Shown: piece after piece, positions 7,849 through 15,110 of the stretch
Numbering within the stretch: the first letter of the stretch is position 1
Layout: the number at the start of each line of letters is the position of its first letter
Source: BRH-c25 sp035417425
GTDB lineage: Bacteria > Bacillota > Clostridia > Lutisporales > Lutisporaceae
Assembly: GCA_035417425.1 (NCBI GenBank)
Contig: DAOLPD010000011.1
Location: 1-32,433 of the forward strand
Length of the DNA stretch: 32,433 nucleotides
Reading direction: 5' to 3'
The notes under the pieces: generated by a model
Seen by the model: only the letters and a program-made list of their open reading frames with translations
Told to the model about the DNA's origin: nothing
Database searches by the model: none
Made by a program: the position numbers and the translations under genes

Positions 7849-8682
7849 ATGAAAAAATGCTTTGTCAGTATATTGATGGCGATATCTATTATTGTAAATT
7901 TAAGTATCATACCTGTATTTGCATATAGTACAAGCTATATCAAGAACGGCGTTAAGCTGGACAAGCCCGGGAAAAGCCGGGTGGAGGGATATATCAGGAT
8001 CAGCGGCAGCACTGATAACAATAAGATAAAACTGCTGGTATCCGGCGGGGACAAGCAGGTATGGTATGATGTAAAGCTGAATAACGGGGAATTTGATGAG
8101 GAAATCTGGTTCGACAAAAAAGGGAAGTATACCATAAAAGTAATGGTCCACGAATATGACAGGAAATACAGCTATGGGCCGGGATTTACCTTAGAAAACA
8201 CTGAAGAATCGGATGAATACCTGATTCCGGCAAAGCACATAGAAAGCAATGATGCCGTAATAATTGACACTGCAAGGGAAATAACCAAGGCCTGCAGCAG
8301 TGATCTTGAAAAGGCAAGGGCAATATATGATTGGGTGACTGACAACATAAGATTTGACTATAATAAGCTCGAAATGCATAAAAGAGGCCAGTACGACAAT
8401 AAGTACGGAGCTTTAAATACAATAAAAACAAGAAGGGGAGTCTGCTACGACTACGCAACTCTCGCAGCGGCACTAAGCCGTTCCCTGGGGCTCCGGGCAA
8501 AGGTCGCGGAAGGGGATTTGAATAAGGGTCCATTGAAGGGCTTACATGCATGGAATGAGATATACATTGAGGAATCGGGCAGCTGGATCAGAATAGACAC
8601 AACCTTGGGGGCAACCACCGGAGAAGATTATTTCGATTTTGAGAATAATGACGAAAGCTATGTAGCATTTGAATTTAAATAG
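7849..8682 (+). CDS. Secreted transglutaminase-like protein under c-di-GMP-I control
   Basis: The 277-residue protein starts with a signal peptide (basic KK, hydrophobic core to about residue 25, likely cut after VFA). Residues 28-110 form a beta-rich domain, then comes a transglutaminase/protease-like core: GVCYDYA with C199, LHAWNEIY with H233 and RIDTTLG with D250, a complete Cys-His-Asp triad. Such proteins crosslink or cleave surface proteins, and some act on peptidoglycan. The start is ATG 7849, seven bases after GGGGG; a longer frame from 7660 would translate the riboswitch and is rejected. Its place behind a c-di-GMP switch and before the SipW operon suggests processing or crosslinking of surface fibres, which is inference. 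A terminator follows at once. Confidence 0.87.
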   Translation: MKKCFVSILMAISIIVNLSIIPVFAYSTSYIKNGVKLDKPGKSRVEGYIRISGSTDNNKIKLLVSGGDKQVWYDVKLNNGEFDEEIWFDKKGKYTIKVMVHEYDRKYSYGPGFTLENTEESDEYLIPAKHIESNDAVIIDTAREITKACSSDLEKARAIYDWVTDNIRFDYNKLEMHKRGQYDNKYGALNTIKTRRGVCYDYATLAAALSRSLGLRAKVAEGDLNKGPLKGLHAWNEIYIEESGSWIRIDTTLGATTGEDYFDFENNDESYVAFEFK

Positions 8683-8692
8683 GACACAACAG

Positions 8693-8722
8693 AAGGACAG
8701 TTCGAAGCTGTCCTTTTTATTT
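8693..8722 (+). terminator. Terminator after the transglutaminase-like gene
   Basis: Stem AAGGACAG (8693-8700) / CTGTCCTT (8708-8715), loop TTCGAAG, followed by TTTATTTT. Confidence 0.85.
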
Positions 8723-8830
8723 TGAAAAATTTGTATATATAGATTAAAAAAGGAAATAATACCAATATAAATGTATAAAAGTTTTCTTTTGGACATACAT
8801 GGTTCTACAACCTTTTTATACTAACTAAAT

Positions 8831-8836
8831 TATAAT
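8831..8836 (+). promoter_or_regulatory. Probable -10 box for the SipW operon
   Basis: A consensus TATAAT lies 25 bases before the c-di-GMP-II aptamer, which would give a start near 8842. No good -35 box is found at 16-18 bases (CAACCT at 17), so either another sigma factor or an activator may be used, or this is chance in AT-rich DNA. Confidence 0.4.
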
Positions 8837-8855
8837 CTAATTTGAAAAGCGTGTA

Positions 8856-8929
8856 CACATGGGGAACGATGAACTGCGCTCTTTAACTGGGCATCTGGAG
8901 CGTGTGGAGTTATCGATGCAACCGACCCA
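8856..8929 (+). promoter_or_regulatory. c-di-GMP-II riboswitch
   Basis: The sequence follows the class II aptamer closely, element by element: GGGGAACGATGAA (8861-8873), TTTAACTGGGCA (8882-8893), GGAGTTA (8907-8913 region) and TGCAACCGACC (8917-8927). Helices GCGCTC / GAGCG and the outer stem TGGG (8860-8863) / CCCA (8926-8929) can form. I compared it by memory with the Clostridium acetobutylicum crystallised aptamer. This is a different fold from the GEMM-I switch 1 kb upstream, yet it binds the same messenger. Confidence 0.92.
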
Positions 8930-8953
8930 ATCTTATTTTAAGATTGGGTTTTG
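8926..8953 (+). terminator. Riboswitch-controlled terminator before the SipW operon
   Basis: A perfect 10-pair stem CCCAATCTTA (8926-8935) / TAAGATTGGG (8939-8948), loop TTT, followed by TTTTG. Its first four bases CCCA are also the 3' strand of the aptamer outer stem. Ligand-stabilised aptamer and terminator therefore exclude each other, which predicts that c-di-GMP turns the operon ON. Confidence 0.87.
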
Positions 8954-9086
8954 TTATTTCATAGCCGCATATCTCCATTAATAATAAAAATTATGCAGTT
9001 CTGGATACAAATGTATATTGTGAATCAAAATGGAAAATAATATATACTGATTGGGCGTTGTCTGCAAGGGAAAAGGGGGTAGCCGT

Positions 9087-9659
9087 ATGGCTGGAAAAGT
9101 CATGAAGGTTATTGGAAATGTATTTACTGTAATCATAATCCTTATTGTCTCAATGTCATTGTTTTCATTAATACAATACCGGAAGAATCCGAACAGGCCG
9201 CCTTCAGTGTTTGGCTACAGTGCGATGTCGGTATTGACAGGCAGTATGAGGCCTTACCTGGAGCCGGGGGACATGATAATTGACAAGGCAATAGATGCAG
9301 ATGAGGTTAAGGTCGGAGATGTACTGACCTACAGGCTTGGAAGTTCTATAGTCACCCATAGGGTAACAGAGATCATAGCTAAAGATGGCAATTTACTTTT
9401 TGAGACCAGAGGAGATGCCAATAACACGGATGACAGCAGGCCGGTAACGGAAGATCAGCTTATAGGCAAGGTGATACTGAGGGTCCCATATGGGGGATAT
9501 GTTGCAAGGTTTATCAGGAGCCCGATTGGGTTGATGATTTTTATAGTAATTCCTGTTGCGATGATGCTCATAGGTGAATTAATGAAAGGCATACTGTCCG
9601 GGGGGAAAAATGAAAAGCAGGAGAATTTAAAGTCCGAGGACAGTGTGAATATAGATTAA
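9087..9659 (+). CDS. sipW: SipW-like type I signal peptidase (Ser-His, ER/archaeal type)
   Basis: The 190-residue membrane protease has an N-terminal membrane segment (about 8-29), a catalytic serine in LTGSMRPYL (S53), a histidine in IVTHRV (H91) in place of the lysine of ordinary bacterial enzymes, the conserved RGDANNTDD block, and a C-terminal membrane segment (about 151-170). This is the SipW pattern. In Bacillus subtilis SipW matures TasA and TapA, and here three genes downstream carry SipW-type leaders. ATG 9087 follows AAGGGGGT by six bases; a TTG at 9051 has no such site. First gene of the operon behind the c-di-GMP-II switch. Confidence 0.92.
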   Translation: MAGKVMKVIGNVFTVIIILIVSMSLFSLIQYRKNPNRPPSVFGYSAMSVLTGSMRPYLEPGDMIIDKAIDADEVKVGDVLTYRLGSSIVTHRVTEIIAKDGNLLFETRGDANNTDDSRPVTEDQLIGKVILRVPYGGYVARFIRSPIGLMIFIVIPVAMMLIGELMKGILSGGKNEKQENLKSEDSVNID

Positions 9660-9725
9660 ACTTATACAGTATCTGCAGCTGAACTTATTTGAAGAAATGA
9701 TGGAAGCAAAAGAAAGGGGTGGGAT

Positions 9726-9758
9726 ATGAAAATCAGAAATAAAAAAGGAATACCTTGA
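9726..9758 (+). CDS. Possible 10-residue mini-ORF
   Basis: ATG 9726 has a good site AAAGGGGTGGG and encodes MKIRNKKGIP, ending at TGA 9756. It lies in the 197-base gap between sipW and the first TasA-like gene. The basic start looks like the beginning of an export signal, so it could be the stub of a lost gene, a leader peptide or chance. Reading past the TGA gives no recognisable protein. The rest of the gap is A-rich with no clear hairpin. Confidence 0.25.
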   Translation: MKIRNKKGIP

Positions 9759-9856
9759 CGGGGCATTCCGAAAAAGAAACAAAAAAATTACTCTTGGTAC
9801 TATTATAACAGAAAAAAGGATTTTAATGAAGAAAAATGTTTAGGAGGCAAAGTGGA

Positions 9857-10378
9857 ATGAACAAGAAGTTAGTAATCAGTTTGGTTTTGATAGGTGCATT
9901 GGCATTCAGCTTAGGACTTGGATCCTACGCGTGGTTTACCAGCACAGCAACCAGCAGTAACAACCTCTTTGAAACGGGAACATTGGCAATAGGTGTTGAA
10001 AGCCCATTAATTGCAGAAACAGAGTTCAAAAATATATATCCTTCATGGAACTCTGGTGTGAAGACTTATGATATTAAGAATGAAGGTACATTAGCTCTCA
10101 AATACAGGATGACAGTTCAAGGGGAAGTTGGGGAACTGCTTTATGACGGTCCTACCCCCCTCCAGGTAAAAATCAATAACAATGATTTTGTTGACATAAA
10201 TCAGGTTGGAACAGTTTATATTGGAGAAATAGAAGCCGGCCAGACGGGGGAACTGAATCTTCAGTTCAGGCTGCCTGAAGAAGCAGACAATGATTATCAG
10301 AATGAAATTGCAAGCTTCACCTTTGTTTTTGAAGCAACTCAGGTTGACAATCCCGGCTGGAATGAAGCAGGCGAATAG
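9857..10378 (+). CDS. TasA/camelysin-like surface protein with SipW-type signal
   Basis: The 173-residue exported protein starts MNKKL, has a hydrophobic core to about residue 24, then GSYAWFTSTATSSNN and LFETGTL, the SipW-cognate leader pattern also found in TasA and camelysin. The mature part (about 28-165) is a beta-rich domain with paired segments such as YDIKNEGTLALKYRM and IGEIEAGQTGELNLQFRLP, like TasA-family fibre subunits. The acidic tail ends WNEAGE. ATG 9857 follows TAGGAGG; an upstream ATG at 9836 overlaps that site. I saw no metal-binding HExxH, so protease activity, as once proposed for camelysin, is not supported. Likely a fibre subunit assembled outside the cell under c-di-GMP control. 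Confidence 0.85.
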   Translation: MNKKLVISLVLIGALAFSLGLGSYAWFTSTATSSNNLFETGTLAIGVESPLIAETEFKNIYPSWNSGVKTYDIKNEGTLALKYRMTVQGEVGELLYDGPTPLQVKINNNDFVDINQVGTVYIGEIEAGQTGELNLQFRLPEEADNDYQNEIASFTFVFEATQVDNPGWNEAGE

Positions 10379-10412
10379 AATAAACTTAAAGAAATATGCG
10401 GAGGGATAGGAT

Positions 10413-11390
10413 ATGAATAAAAGATTATTAGCCGTAGCAATGGCAGTGGTGCTTATCTGTGCTGCTGCAGGTGCAGGCACAATGGCCTGGTTTACCAGTT
10501 CGGCAACAAGCTCCGGAAACGTATTCCAAGCGGGAACCTTGATACTTGGATCGGAAGTTGACGGCGAGGATGTATATGAAAAATTCGCAACACTGGAATT
10601 CAAGGCTATGGAGCCTGGTGAGCCACCTGTAAAGGTGTTGGAAACCGAACTTAAAAATGTCGGTTCACTCCCATTCTACCTATATAGGATGACTGCTTCA
10701 GGTATAGTAGACAATAACAGCGAAAACAACATAGATGACATGATACTAAACGAAGTATTGAAGCTTAAGATATTCATAGGAGGCGAGCAGGTCTATTATG
10801 GCAAGCTCAGCCAGATGGTAGAGGAGAACGGAGGATTCTTCGATCCAATATACGGTATACAGCCCGGAGAGGAAAGGACACTCACGATAGAAGCTGAGCT
10901 TCCGGCTTCAACAGGCAATGCATATCAGGGCTTGAGCATGAAATGCGATCTCAACATATTCGCAGCTCAGGAAGAGATGCCTGTACCAGGAGAGCCGCCT
11001 TTGGGAACACGTTATGACTTGGGCGGCAACGACAGATTCAGTGTAGAAGGATACAATACAAATAATTATGTAAATTTTGATTGGGATTGGACACCCAATG
11101 ACACGCTTCTTGGTGAGTATTATGAAATAAGGATAAAGCACGAAACCGGTGATACAACGACAGAAATACAGGAATTGCGGATATTAATATTCCCATTCGA
11201 GCAGGTAATTACAGCAGATGGTATAGATCCAGACGATGTATCGGTAGATTGGGGCGACGACATAGTGAGAATCAGGAGAAGTGCTTTCCCATCAGATTGG
11301 GATGGATTTGAGGTTGAACTGAGTGGTACACAGGGGGATGGTTCTGTGCTGACAATCCCATATCAATACTTCTCGCTGGCAAGAGAGTAG
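10413..11390 (+). CDS. Second TasA/camelysin-like protein with an extra C-terminal domain
   Basis: The 325-residue protein begins MNKRLLAVAMAVV and GTMAWFTSSATSSGN followed by VFQAGTLILG, a paralogue of the leader of the previous gene. Residues about 28-190 form a TasA-like beta domain with inserted helix-forming stretch NSENNIDDMILNEV. After a proline hinge (MPVPGEPPLG) come about 125 residues, from TRYDLGG to FSLARE, with alternating acidic and aromatic residues that I do not recognise. Being longer than the major subunit, it could be a tip, adaptor or minor fibre protein, like TapA beside TasA; that is inference. A site GGAGGGATAGG precedes ATG 10413, 34 bases after the previous stop. Confidence 0.83.
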   Translation: MNKRLLAVAMAVVLICAAAGAGTMAWFTSSATSSGNVFQAGTLILGSEVDGEDVYEKFATLEFKAMEPGEPPVKVLETELKNVGSLPFYLYRMTASGIVDNNSENNIDDMILNEVLKLKIFIGGEQVYYGKLSQMVEENGGFFDPIYGIQPGEERTLTIEAELPASTGNAYQGLSMKCDLNIFAAQEEMPVPGEPPLGTRYDLGGNDRFSVEGYNTNNYVNFDWDWTPNDTLLGEYYEIRIKHETGDTTTEIQELRILIFPFEQVITADGIDPDDVSVDWGDDIVRIRRSAFPSDWDGFEVELSGTQGDGSVLTIPYQYFSLARE

Positions 11391-11413
11391 TAAAGGAATA
11401 AGACATTCAGCTA

Positions 11414-11440
11414 TCCGTACTGCCTTTTTGGCAGTACGGA
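11414..11440 (+). other. Perfect intergenic hairpin inside the matrix operon
   Basis: Stem TCCGTACTGCC (11414-11424) / GGCAGTACGGA (11430-11440), loop TTTTT. It is followed by TGCTGCCTTATTTAAT rather than a T run, so it is at best a weak terminator. It may lower expression of the downstream wall-anchor genes relative to the fibre subunits, or stabilise the upstream message end. Confidence 0.6.
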
Positions 11441-11499
11441 TGCTGCCTTATTTAATAATATAACTGCCAATCTTATAAGAAAAGGTGGTGAGGGGAACA

Positions 11500-12798
11500 T
11501 TGAAGAAAAAAAGATTATCAAGAATCGCAGCCTTGGTATTGCTGGCTTTTGTGACGAGCCTGTGTTTCCAAGGCATATTGCAGCCTGTATTTGCCCGAGC
11601 CGGCCCTGAAGATGCAGATATTGAATTATTTATCCATGGAGAAAAGTCTAACGGCGGCGCTATATTCAATACCTCCGGGAATATAGGCGATGCATTGTGG
11701 GCACCGGGAGTATCGGACAGTGGTATCATGAGGATTTACAATAATTACTCCAACAGGGTAAGTATCCACAATCTGGGCATTAAGCTGAAGCTTCACAATA
11801 CCATTACCGATAAGGCAGTAACAGATTCTGCCCTAATTGAAGAATATGCAGAAGCTATGCAACTTACCATAAAAAAAGGACAGTTTCTGATATTCGAAAA
11901 AACCATATACGATAAGAGCTTTTATGAGATGCTTTATAACAAAGATAATCCCAGCCAAAGAGGTTATGAACTGGGTGTCACGGACCGAATAAACATAGGT
12001 AAGGATGATTCCGTTGATCTGCAGTATACGGTTAAGATGGCGGAAAGTGCAGGGAACAATCTCCAGGGGCTTAAAGCAACTGTGGATTTTATAGTGAATC
12101 TGCAGGAAAATCCTTACGAAGACCAGCCGGATGACGATGACGACGACGATGATAGGGATGACAGGGATGATAGAGATGATAGAATAGAGGAGCCTGTAAT
12201 CAAAATACCTGATGTAGGCGGACACTGGGCTCACGACTGTATTATTGCACTTATTGAGAACGATGTACTTGTACCCAATCCCAACGGAAGTGTGAGGCCG
12301 GAGGATTACATAACAAGGGCAGAGGCTGCCGTGTTGATCGGAAAAGCTTTGAAACTTGAAGAATCCAAAGCTATCAGTACCGGCTATGTGGATTATGTGC
12401 CGACCTGGGCAAGGGGCTATGTTATAGCAACCACAGAAGCAAAGGTGTTCAAGGGCTATCCCGGCAGAGTATTCAAAGCCAATAACAATATTACCAGGGA
12501 AGAGATGACGGCAGTTCTCATAAGGGCTTTCAGGGAGAACTCCAACAGTGACTCGCCTTTGAATTTCACCGATAGTGACGAAATAGCAAAATGGGCACGG
12601 GGCAATGTAGCCAAATCGGTTGATGAAGGCATAGTTACAGGTTACACAGACAATACCTTCAGGCCTAAGAACTATATGACGAGGGCTGAAGCGTTTACAA
12701 TAGTATGCAAGCTGTTAGGATACCATGAACAGCACAATAAAAGGTTATCATCCGGGCAAAAATATATCAGCCATGAAGGAGGTGATTTAATTGAATAA
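11500..12798 (+). CDS. SLH-domain wall-anchored protein with Asp/Arg linker
   Basis: The 432-residue protein has an ordinary signal peptide (KKKRLSR then a hydrophobic core, likely cut after QPVFA), a beta-rich N-terminal domain (about 38-205) that ends with LKATVDFIVNLQEN, similar in style to the ends of the TasA-like domains, an acidic linker with eight Asp followed by DDR repeats (about 211-228), and three S-layer homology domains (about 238-280, 295-345, 355-408; TRAEAA, TREEMTA and TRAEAFT motifs). SLH domains bind pyruvylated secondary wall polysaccharide, so this protein could tie the fibres to the wall. TTG 11500 is chosen because GGTGGTGAGGGG precedes it; GTG 11485 and 11488 sit within or before that site. 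It overlaps the next gene by eight bases. Confidence 0.88.
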   Translation: MKKKRLSRIAALVLLAFVTSLCFQGILQPVFARAGPEDADIELFIHGEKSNGGAIFNTSGNIGDALWAPGVSDSGIMRIYNNYSNRVSIHNLGIKLKLHNTITDKAVTDSALIEEYAEAMQLTIKKGQFLIFEKTIYDKSFYEMLYNKDNPSQRGYELGVTDRINIGKDDSVDLQYTVKMAESAGNNLQGLKATVDFIVNLQENPYEDQPDDDDDDDDRDDRDDRDDRIEEPVIKIPDVGGHWAHDCIIALIENDVLVPNPNGSVRPEDYITRAEAAVLIGKALKLEESKAISTGYVDYVPTWARGYVIATTEAKVFKGYPGRVFKANNNITREEMTAVLIRAFRENSNSDSPLNFTDSDEIAKWARGNVAKSVDEGIVTGYTDNTFRPKNYMTRAEAFTIVCKLLGYHEQHNKRLSSGQKYISHEGGDLIE

Positions 12799-14400
12799 TA
12801 GATCTGCAATCAAATTAATGGTGAGAACGATTGCAGTGCTTGTAATCGGCATTATGGTAAGCGTTATCTATCTTTCCAATGTAGGCTCGTACTCTTGGTT
12901 TAACAGCTCAGCAGAAAGCAGCATGAGGGTAACTGCAGCCGAAACTGAAGATATAGTTGATATAATGGAGATGGTTAGTGATGCAATAGATCCCGAAACA
13001 GGCGCTATTATAAACCCCACTAAGTTTAAGGTCAAAAGAGCGGAGGGGTTTGAAGGAAAACCCCTGATTTTCTTCTCTGTAGAGGGAGAAGCTGCAAATT
13101 ATATCCTGCACATTAATCCTGTCAGGCTCGAAAGCAGCGGGTATTACATTATTCAGATAGAGACAGACATTAACCTGAACCAACTTGCGGATTTGCTGTT
13201 TAGAAGGAATAATATTGAAGGCACCTTGAGAGTTAAATACCTAAATCAATTTATTAATGAAAAATATGAATTTTACTTTACCCCCAACTACCTGATGAAC
13301 AGGATAATGGAGGAAATTGACAACAAGGGTGCAATACTGGAAGAAGATAGAAAAAGTATTATAAGAGAAAGGGCTTACGTTGAATCACCTGAATCAGCCT
13401 CTGAAGACCTTTATGAACAAGATGGCAATGAGATTGTCAAAGAGGCTGTAACTTCATTGGCAGAACTGGCAGAATGGCAAGGTATCGAAGCCGGATTGGA
13501 GGGGGGAACGGGATTAGCTCTTGAACCCACTCAGGATTATCTAATGGATATAATATTCCCCGGCTTGAAGAGATACATGGAACAATTAAAAGACTATATA
13601 GGAGAACTGAGGACAGGGCTTGATGACAAAACAGCCCAATTGGCCAATCTGAATGAAGAGCTTGCAAACCTCGAAAGTCAGTACGAGGAGCTTATGGAGG
13701 TAAACGACAGGCTCACTGAGCAGATCAATAATCTGGCTGCCGCTAAGCCACCGAAAACCCCGGCAACCGGAGGCGGCCAGCCGTCTGGGTCGGGTGGCGG
13801 AGGCTCAGGTGGAGGAAGCTCAGGTGGAAGTGTTGATACCGGAAGTGGAGGTACCGGAAACATCGACACCGGAGAAGGCGGCACCATAGAAGGTGATGTT
13901 GGAGAAGGCGGTACCGGAGACATTGACGAAATACTATATGGCACACCTAACAATGGTAACGGTGATACCGGANNNNNNNNNNNNNNNNNNNNNNNNNNNN
14001 NNNNNNNNNNNNNNNNNNNNNNNNNNNNNNNNNNNNNNNNNNNNNNNNNNNNNNNNNNNNNNNNNNNNNNNNAGACATTGACGAAATACTATATGGCACA
14101 CCTAACAATGGTAACGGTGATACCGGAGGCAATGACACAGGAGGCAATGACACAGGAGAAGGCGATACCGGAGACGGTGATACTGAGGACATTGATACAG
14201 GAGACGGCGATACCGGAAGCGATGATACAGGAGACGGCGATACCGAAGGCAGTGATACTGGGGACACCGACACTGGAGGCAGTGATACTGGGGACACCGA
14301 CACTGGAGGCAGTGATACCGGTAGTGGTGATACTGAAACAGATACTGGTGATGCAGATCAAGGTTCTGATGACTATGATGACGTAGATAGCGAAAACTAG
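12791..14400 (+). CDS. SipW-leader coiled-coil protein with Gly/Asp/Thr repeat tail (interrupted by assembly gap)
   Basis: It starts at TTG 12791, seven bases after GGAGG, overlapping the SLH gene. The N-terminus has a membrane segment and GSYSWFNSSAESS, a SipW-type leader. A domain of unknown fold (about 40-215) follows, then a coiled coil (about 258-315; LANLNEELANLESQYEEL), a Gly/Ser-rich stretch, and acidic repeats of GDTG/SDTG type ending DDVDSEN, stop TAG 14398. A 100-N gap (13973-14072) lies in the tail. Across the literal 100 N the frame shifts, and a naive translation ends at 14386 in a wrong, methionine- and isoleucine-rich frame. Collapsing the gap plus the 55-base duplication restores one frame with continuous repeats. 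No known family recognised; probably a fibre-associated or matrix protein. True length is uncertain. Confidence 0.8.
13918..13972 (+). repeat. 55-base exact duplicate, left copy (mate at 14073-14127)
   Basis: The 55 bases before the N run are identical to the 55 bases after it. The two copies encode DIDEILYGTPNNGNGDTG. The copy length equals a common assembler k-mer size, so this is probably one sequence present at two contig ends. Confidence 0.9.
13973..14072. other. Assembly gap of 100 N
   Basis: Exactly 100 undetermined bases, the conventional placeholder for a gap of unknown size, inside the repeat-coding tail of the gene at 12791. The two sides are in different frames if the length is taken literally. 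Confidence 0.98.
14073..14127 (+). repeat. 55-base exact duplicate, right copy
   Basis: Identical to 13918-13972. If the two copies are merged, the sequence reads on in frame from DTG into GNDTG repeats. Confidence 0.9.
14128..14340 (+). repeat. Degenerate short tandem repeats coding for GDTG/SDTG units
   Basis: Repeated units of about 15 bases with variants of GGAGACGGCGATACC and GGCAGTGATACT encode acidic Asp-Thr-Gly units. A perfect 30-base tandem pair sits inside it (14248-14277 and 14278-14307), a sign of slippage and of likely length variation between strains. Asp-rich repeats of this sort may bind calcium, but no standard RTX nonapeptide is present. Confidence 0.85.
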
Positions 14401-14453
14401 ATCGGGGGAACCATCGACAACAATTAAAACACAGACTGGCTGCAAGCGTTAAA

Positions 14454-14508
14454 AAGAAGCATTGTAAAGCTACTGAATAAGCAGTTTAAAATGCTTCTTT
14501 TTTATTTA
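14454..14508. terminator. Bidirectional terminator between convergent genes
   Basis: Stem AAGAAGCATT (14454-14463) / AATGCTTCTT (14490-14499) with an inner ACTG/CAGT helix, followed by T run TTTTTTATTT on the plus strand. The A run before it gives a T run for the minus strand, so it can serve both the matrix operon and the minus-strand DsrE-like gene. Confidence 0.85.
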
Positions 14509-14546
14509 ACTGATGTGACAGGGCTGCAGAAGAATACGGCAAATAC

Positions 14547-15023
14547 TCATATGAACAACTGCAAATCCGATTCCAGTGCATCCTTTAGATAATCCTTTGC
14601 TTCCACTATCTCAAGCTCGGGAATCATCTCTTCCTGCTTAAAGCCCATTATCTCCATTGAAAGCTTGCAGCCGTAGAATTTCACATCCTTTTTCCTTGCT
14701 CCCTTCAGGAAGTCAATTAATTGAGGAGCGCTGTCGTCATCCATCATTTCAAGCAGCATTTTCTTTCCCAGGCCTGCCATATTCATGCGTGAGAGGGGGA
14801 GCTGCTCAGGTCCCTTGGGGGTAACTGCTCCAAACATTTTTTCATAAGCTGTCTTATCTTCCGCGGAGAACTTTTCAGGATCCCTTACAAGGAAGAGCCC
14901 CCAGAAGGTAAAGAACATGGTAACCTCCACCTGGATTTCTCTTGCCGTATTGGCCAGTATAAGTGCGGCCATGGCCTTATCGTATTCGCCGCTGAACATA
15001 AGTATGTTCATTCTTTTGTTCAA
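14547..15023 (-). CDS. DsrE/DsrF/DrsH-like family protein
   Basis: The 158-residue cytoplasmic protein has the DsrE-like fold pattern: an opening strand MNILMFSGEYDKAMAAL, ANTAREIQVEVTMFFTFWG, and a second strand KFYGCKLSMEIMGF with a single well-placed cysteine (C120). Family members handle persulfide sulfur or serve as small peroxiredoxin-like proteins; the exact substrate is not known from sequence. The TTG start at 15023 lies eight bases after GGGAGGG on the minus strand, while ATG 15011 would be 20 bases away, so TTG is preferred. It follows the cysteine desulfurase-like gene on the same strand with 87 bases between, so it may receive sulfur from it. Confidence 0.82.
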   Translation of the reverse strand: MNKRMNILMFSGEYDKAMAALILANTAREIQVEVTMFFTFWGLFLVRDPEKFSAEDKTAYEKMFGAVTPKGPEQLPLSRMNMAGLGKKMLLEMMDDDSAPQLIDFLKGARKKDVKFYGCKLSMEIMGFKQEEMIPELEIVEAKDYLKDALESDLQLFI

Positions 15024-15110
15024 TTAATAACCCTCCCTGTTACCTATTCGGATATGCATATTTTATCCATAAGACAGGGAAGTGATACATATGAGCAGGC
15101 TTCTTGTGCC

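Noticed and set aside
9726..9855. A second selenoprotein by reading through the TGA of the mini-ORF
   Set aside because: No SECIS hairpin follows and the read-through product matches nothing.
10091..10603. Minus-strand 170-residue frame over the TasA-like genes
   Set aside because: It is a shadow of two well-supported plus-strand genes, with no ribosome site.
13947..14303. Minus-strand frame rich in Ser-Pro-Val repeats
   Set aside because: It is the antisense shadow of the Gly/Asp/Thr repeats and spans the gap.
14128..14340. CRISPR-like repeat array
   Set aside because: The repeats are short, coding, degenerate and have no unique spacers.
14073..14386. Methionine- and isoleucine-rich C-terminus of the tail protein
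   Set aside because: It is an artefact of taking the gap as exactly 100 bases; the proper frame continues the GDTG repeats to 14400.
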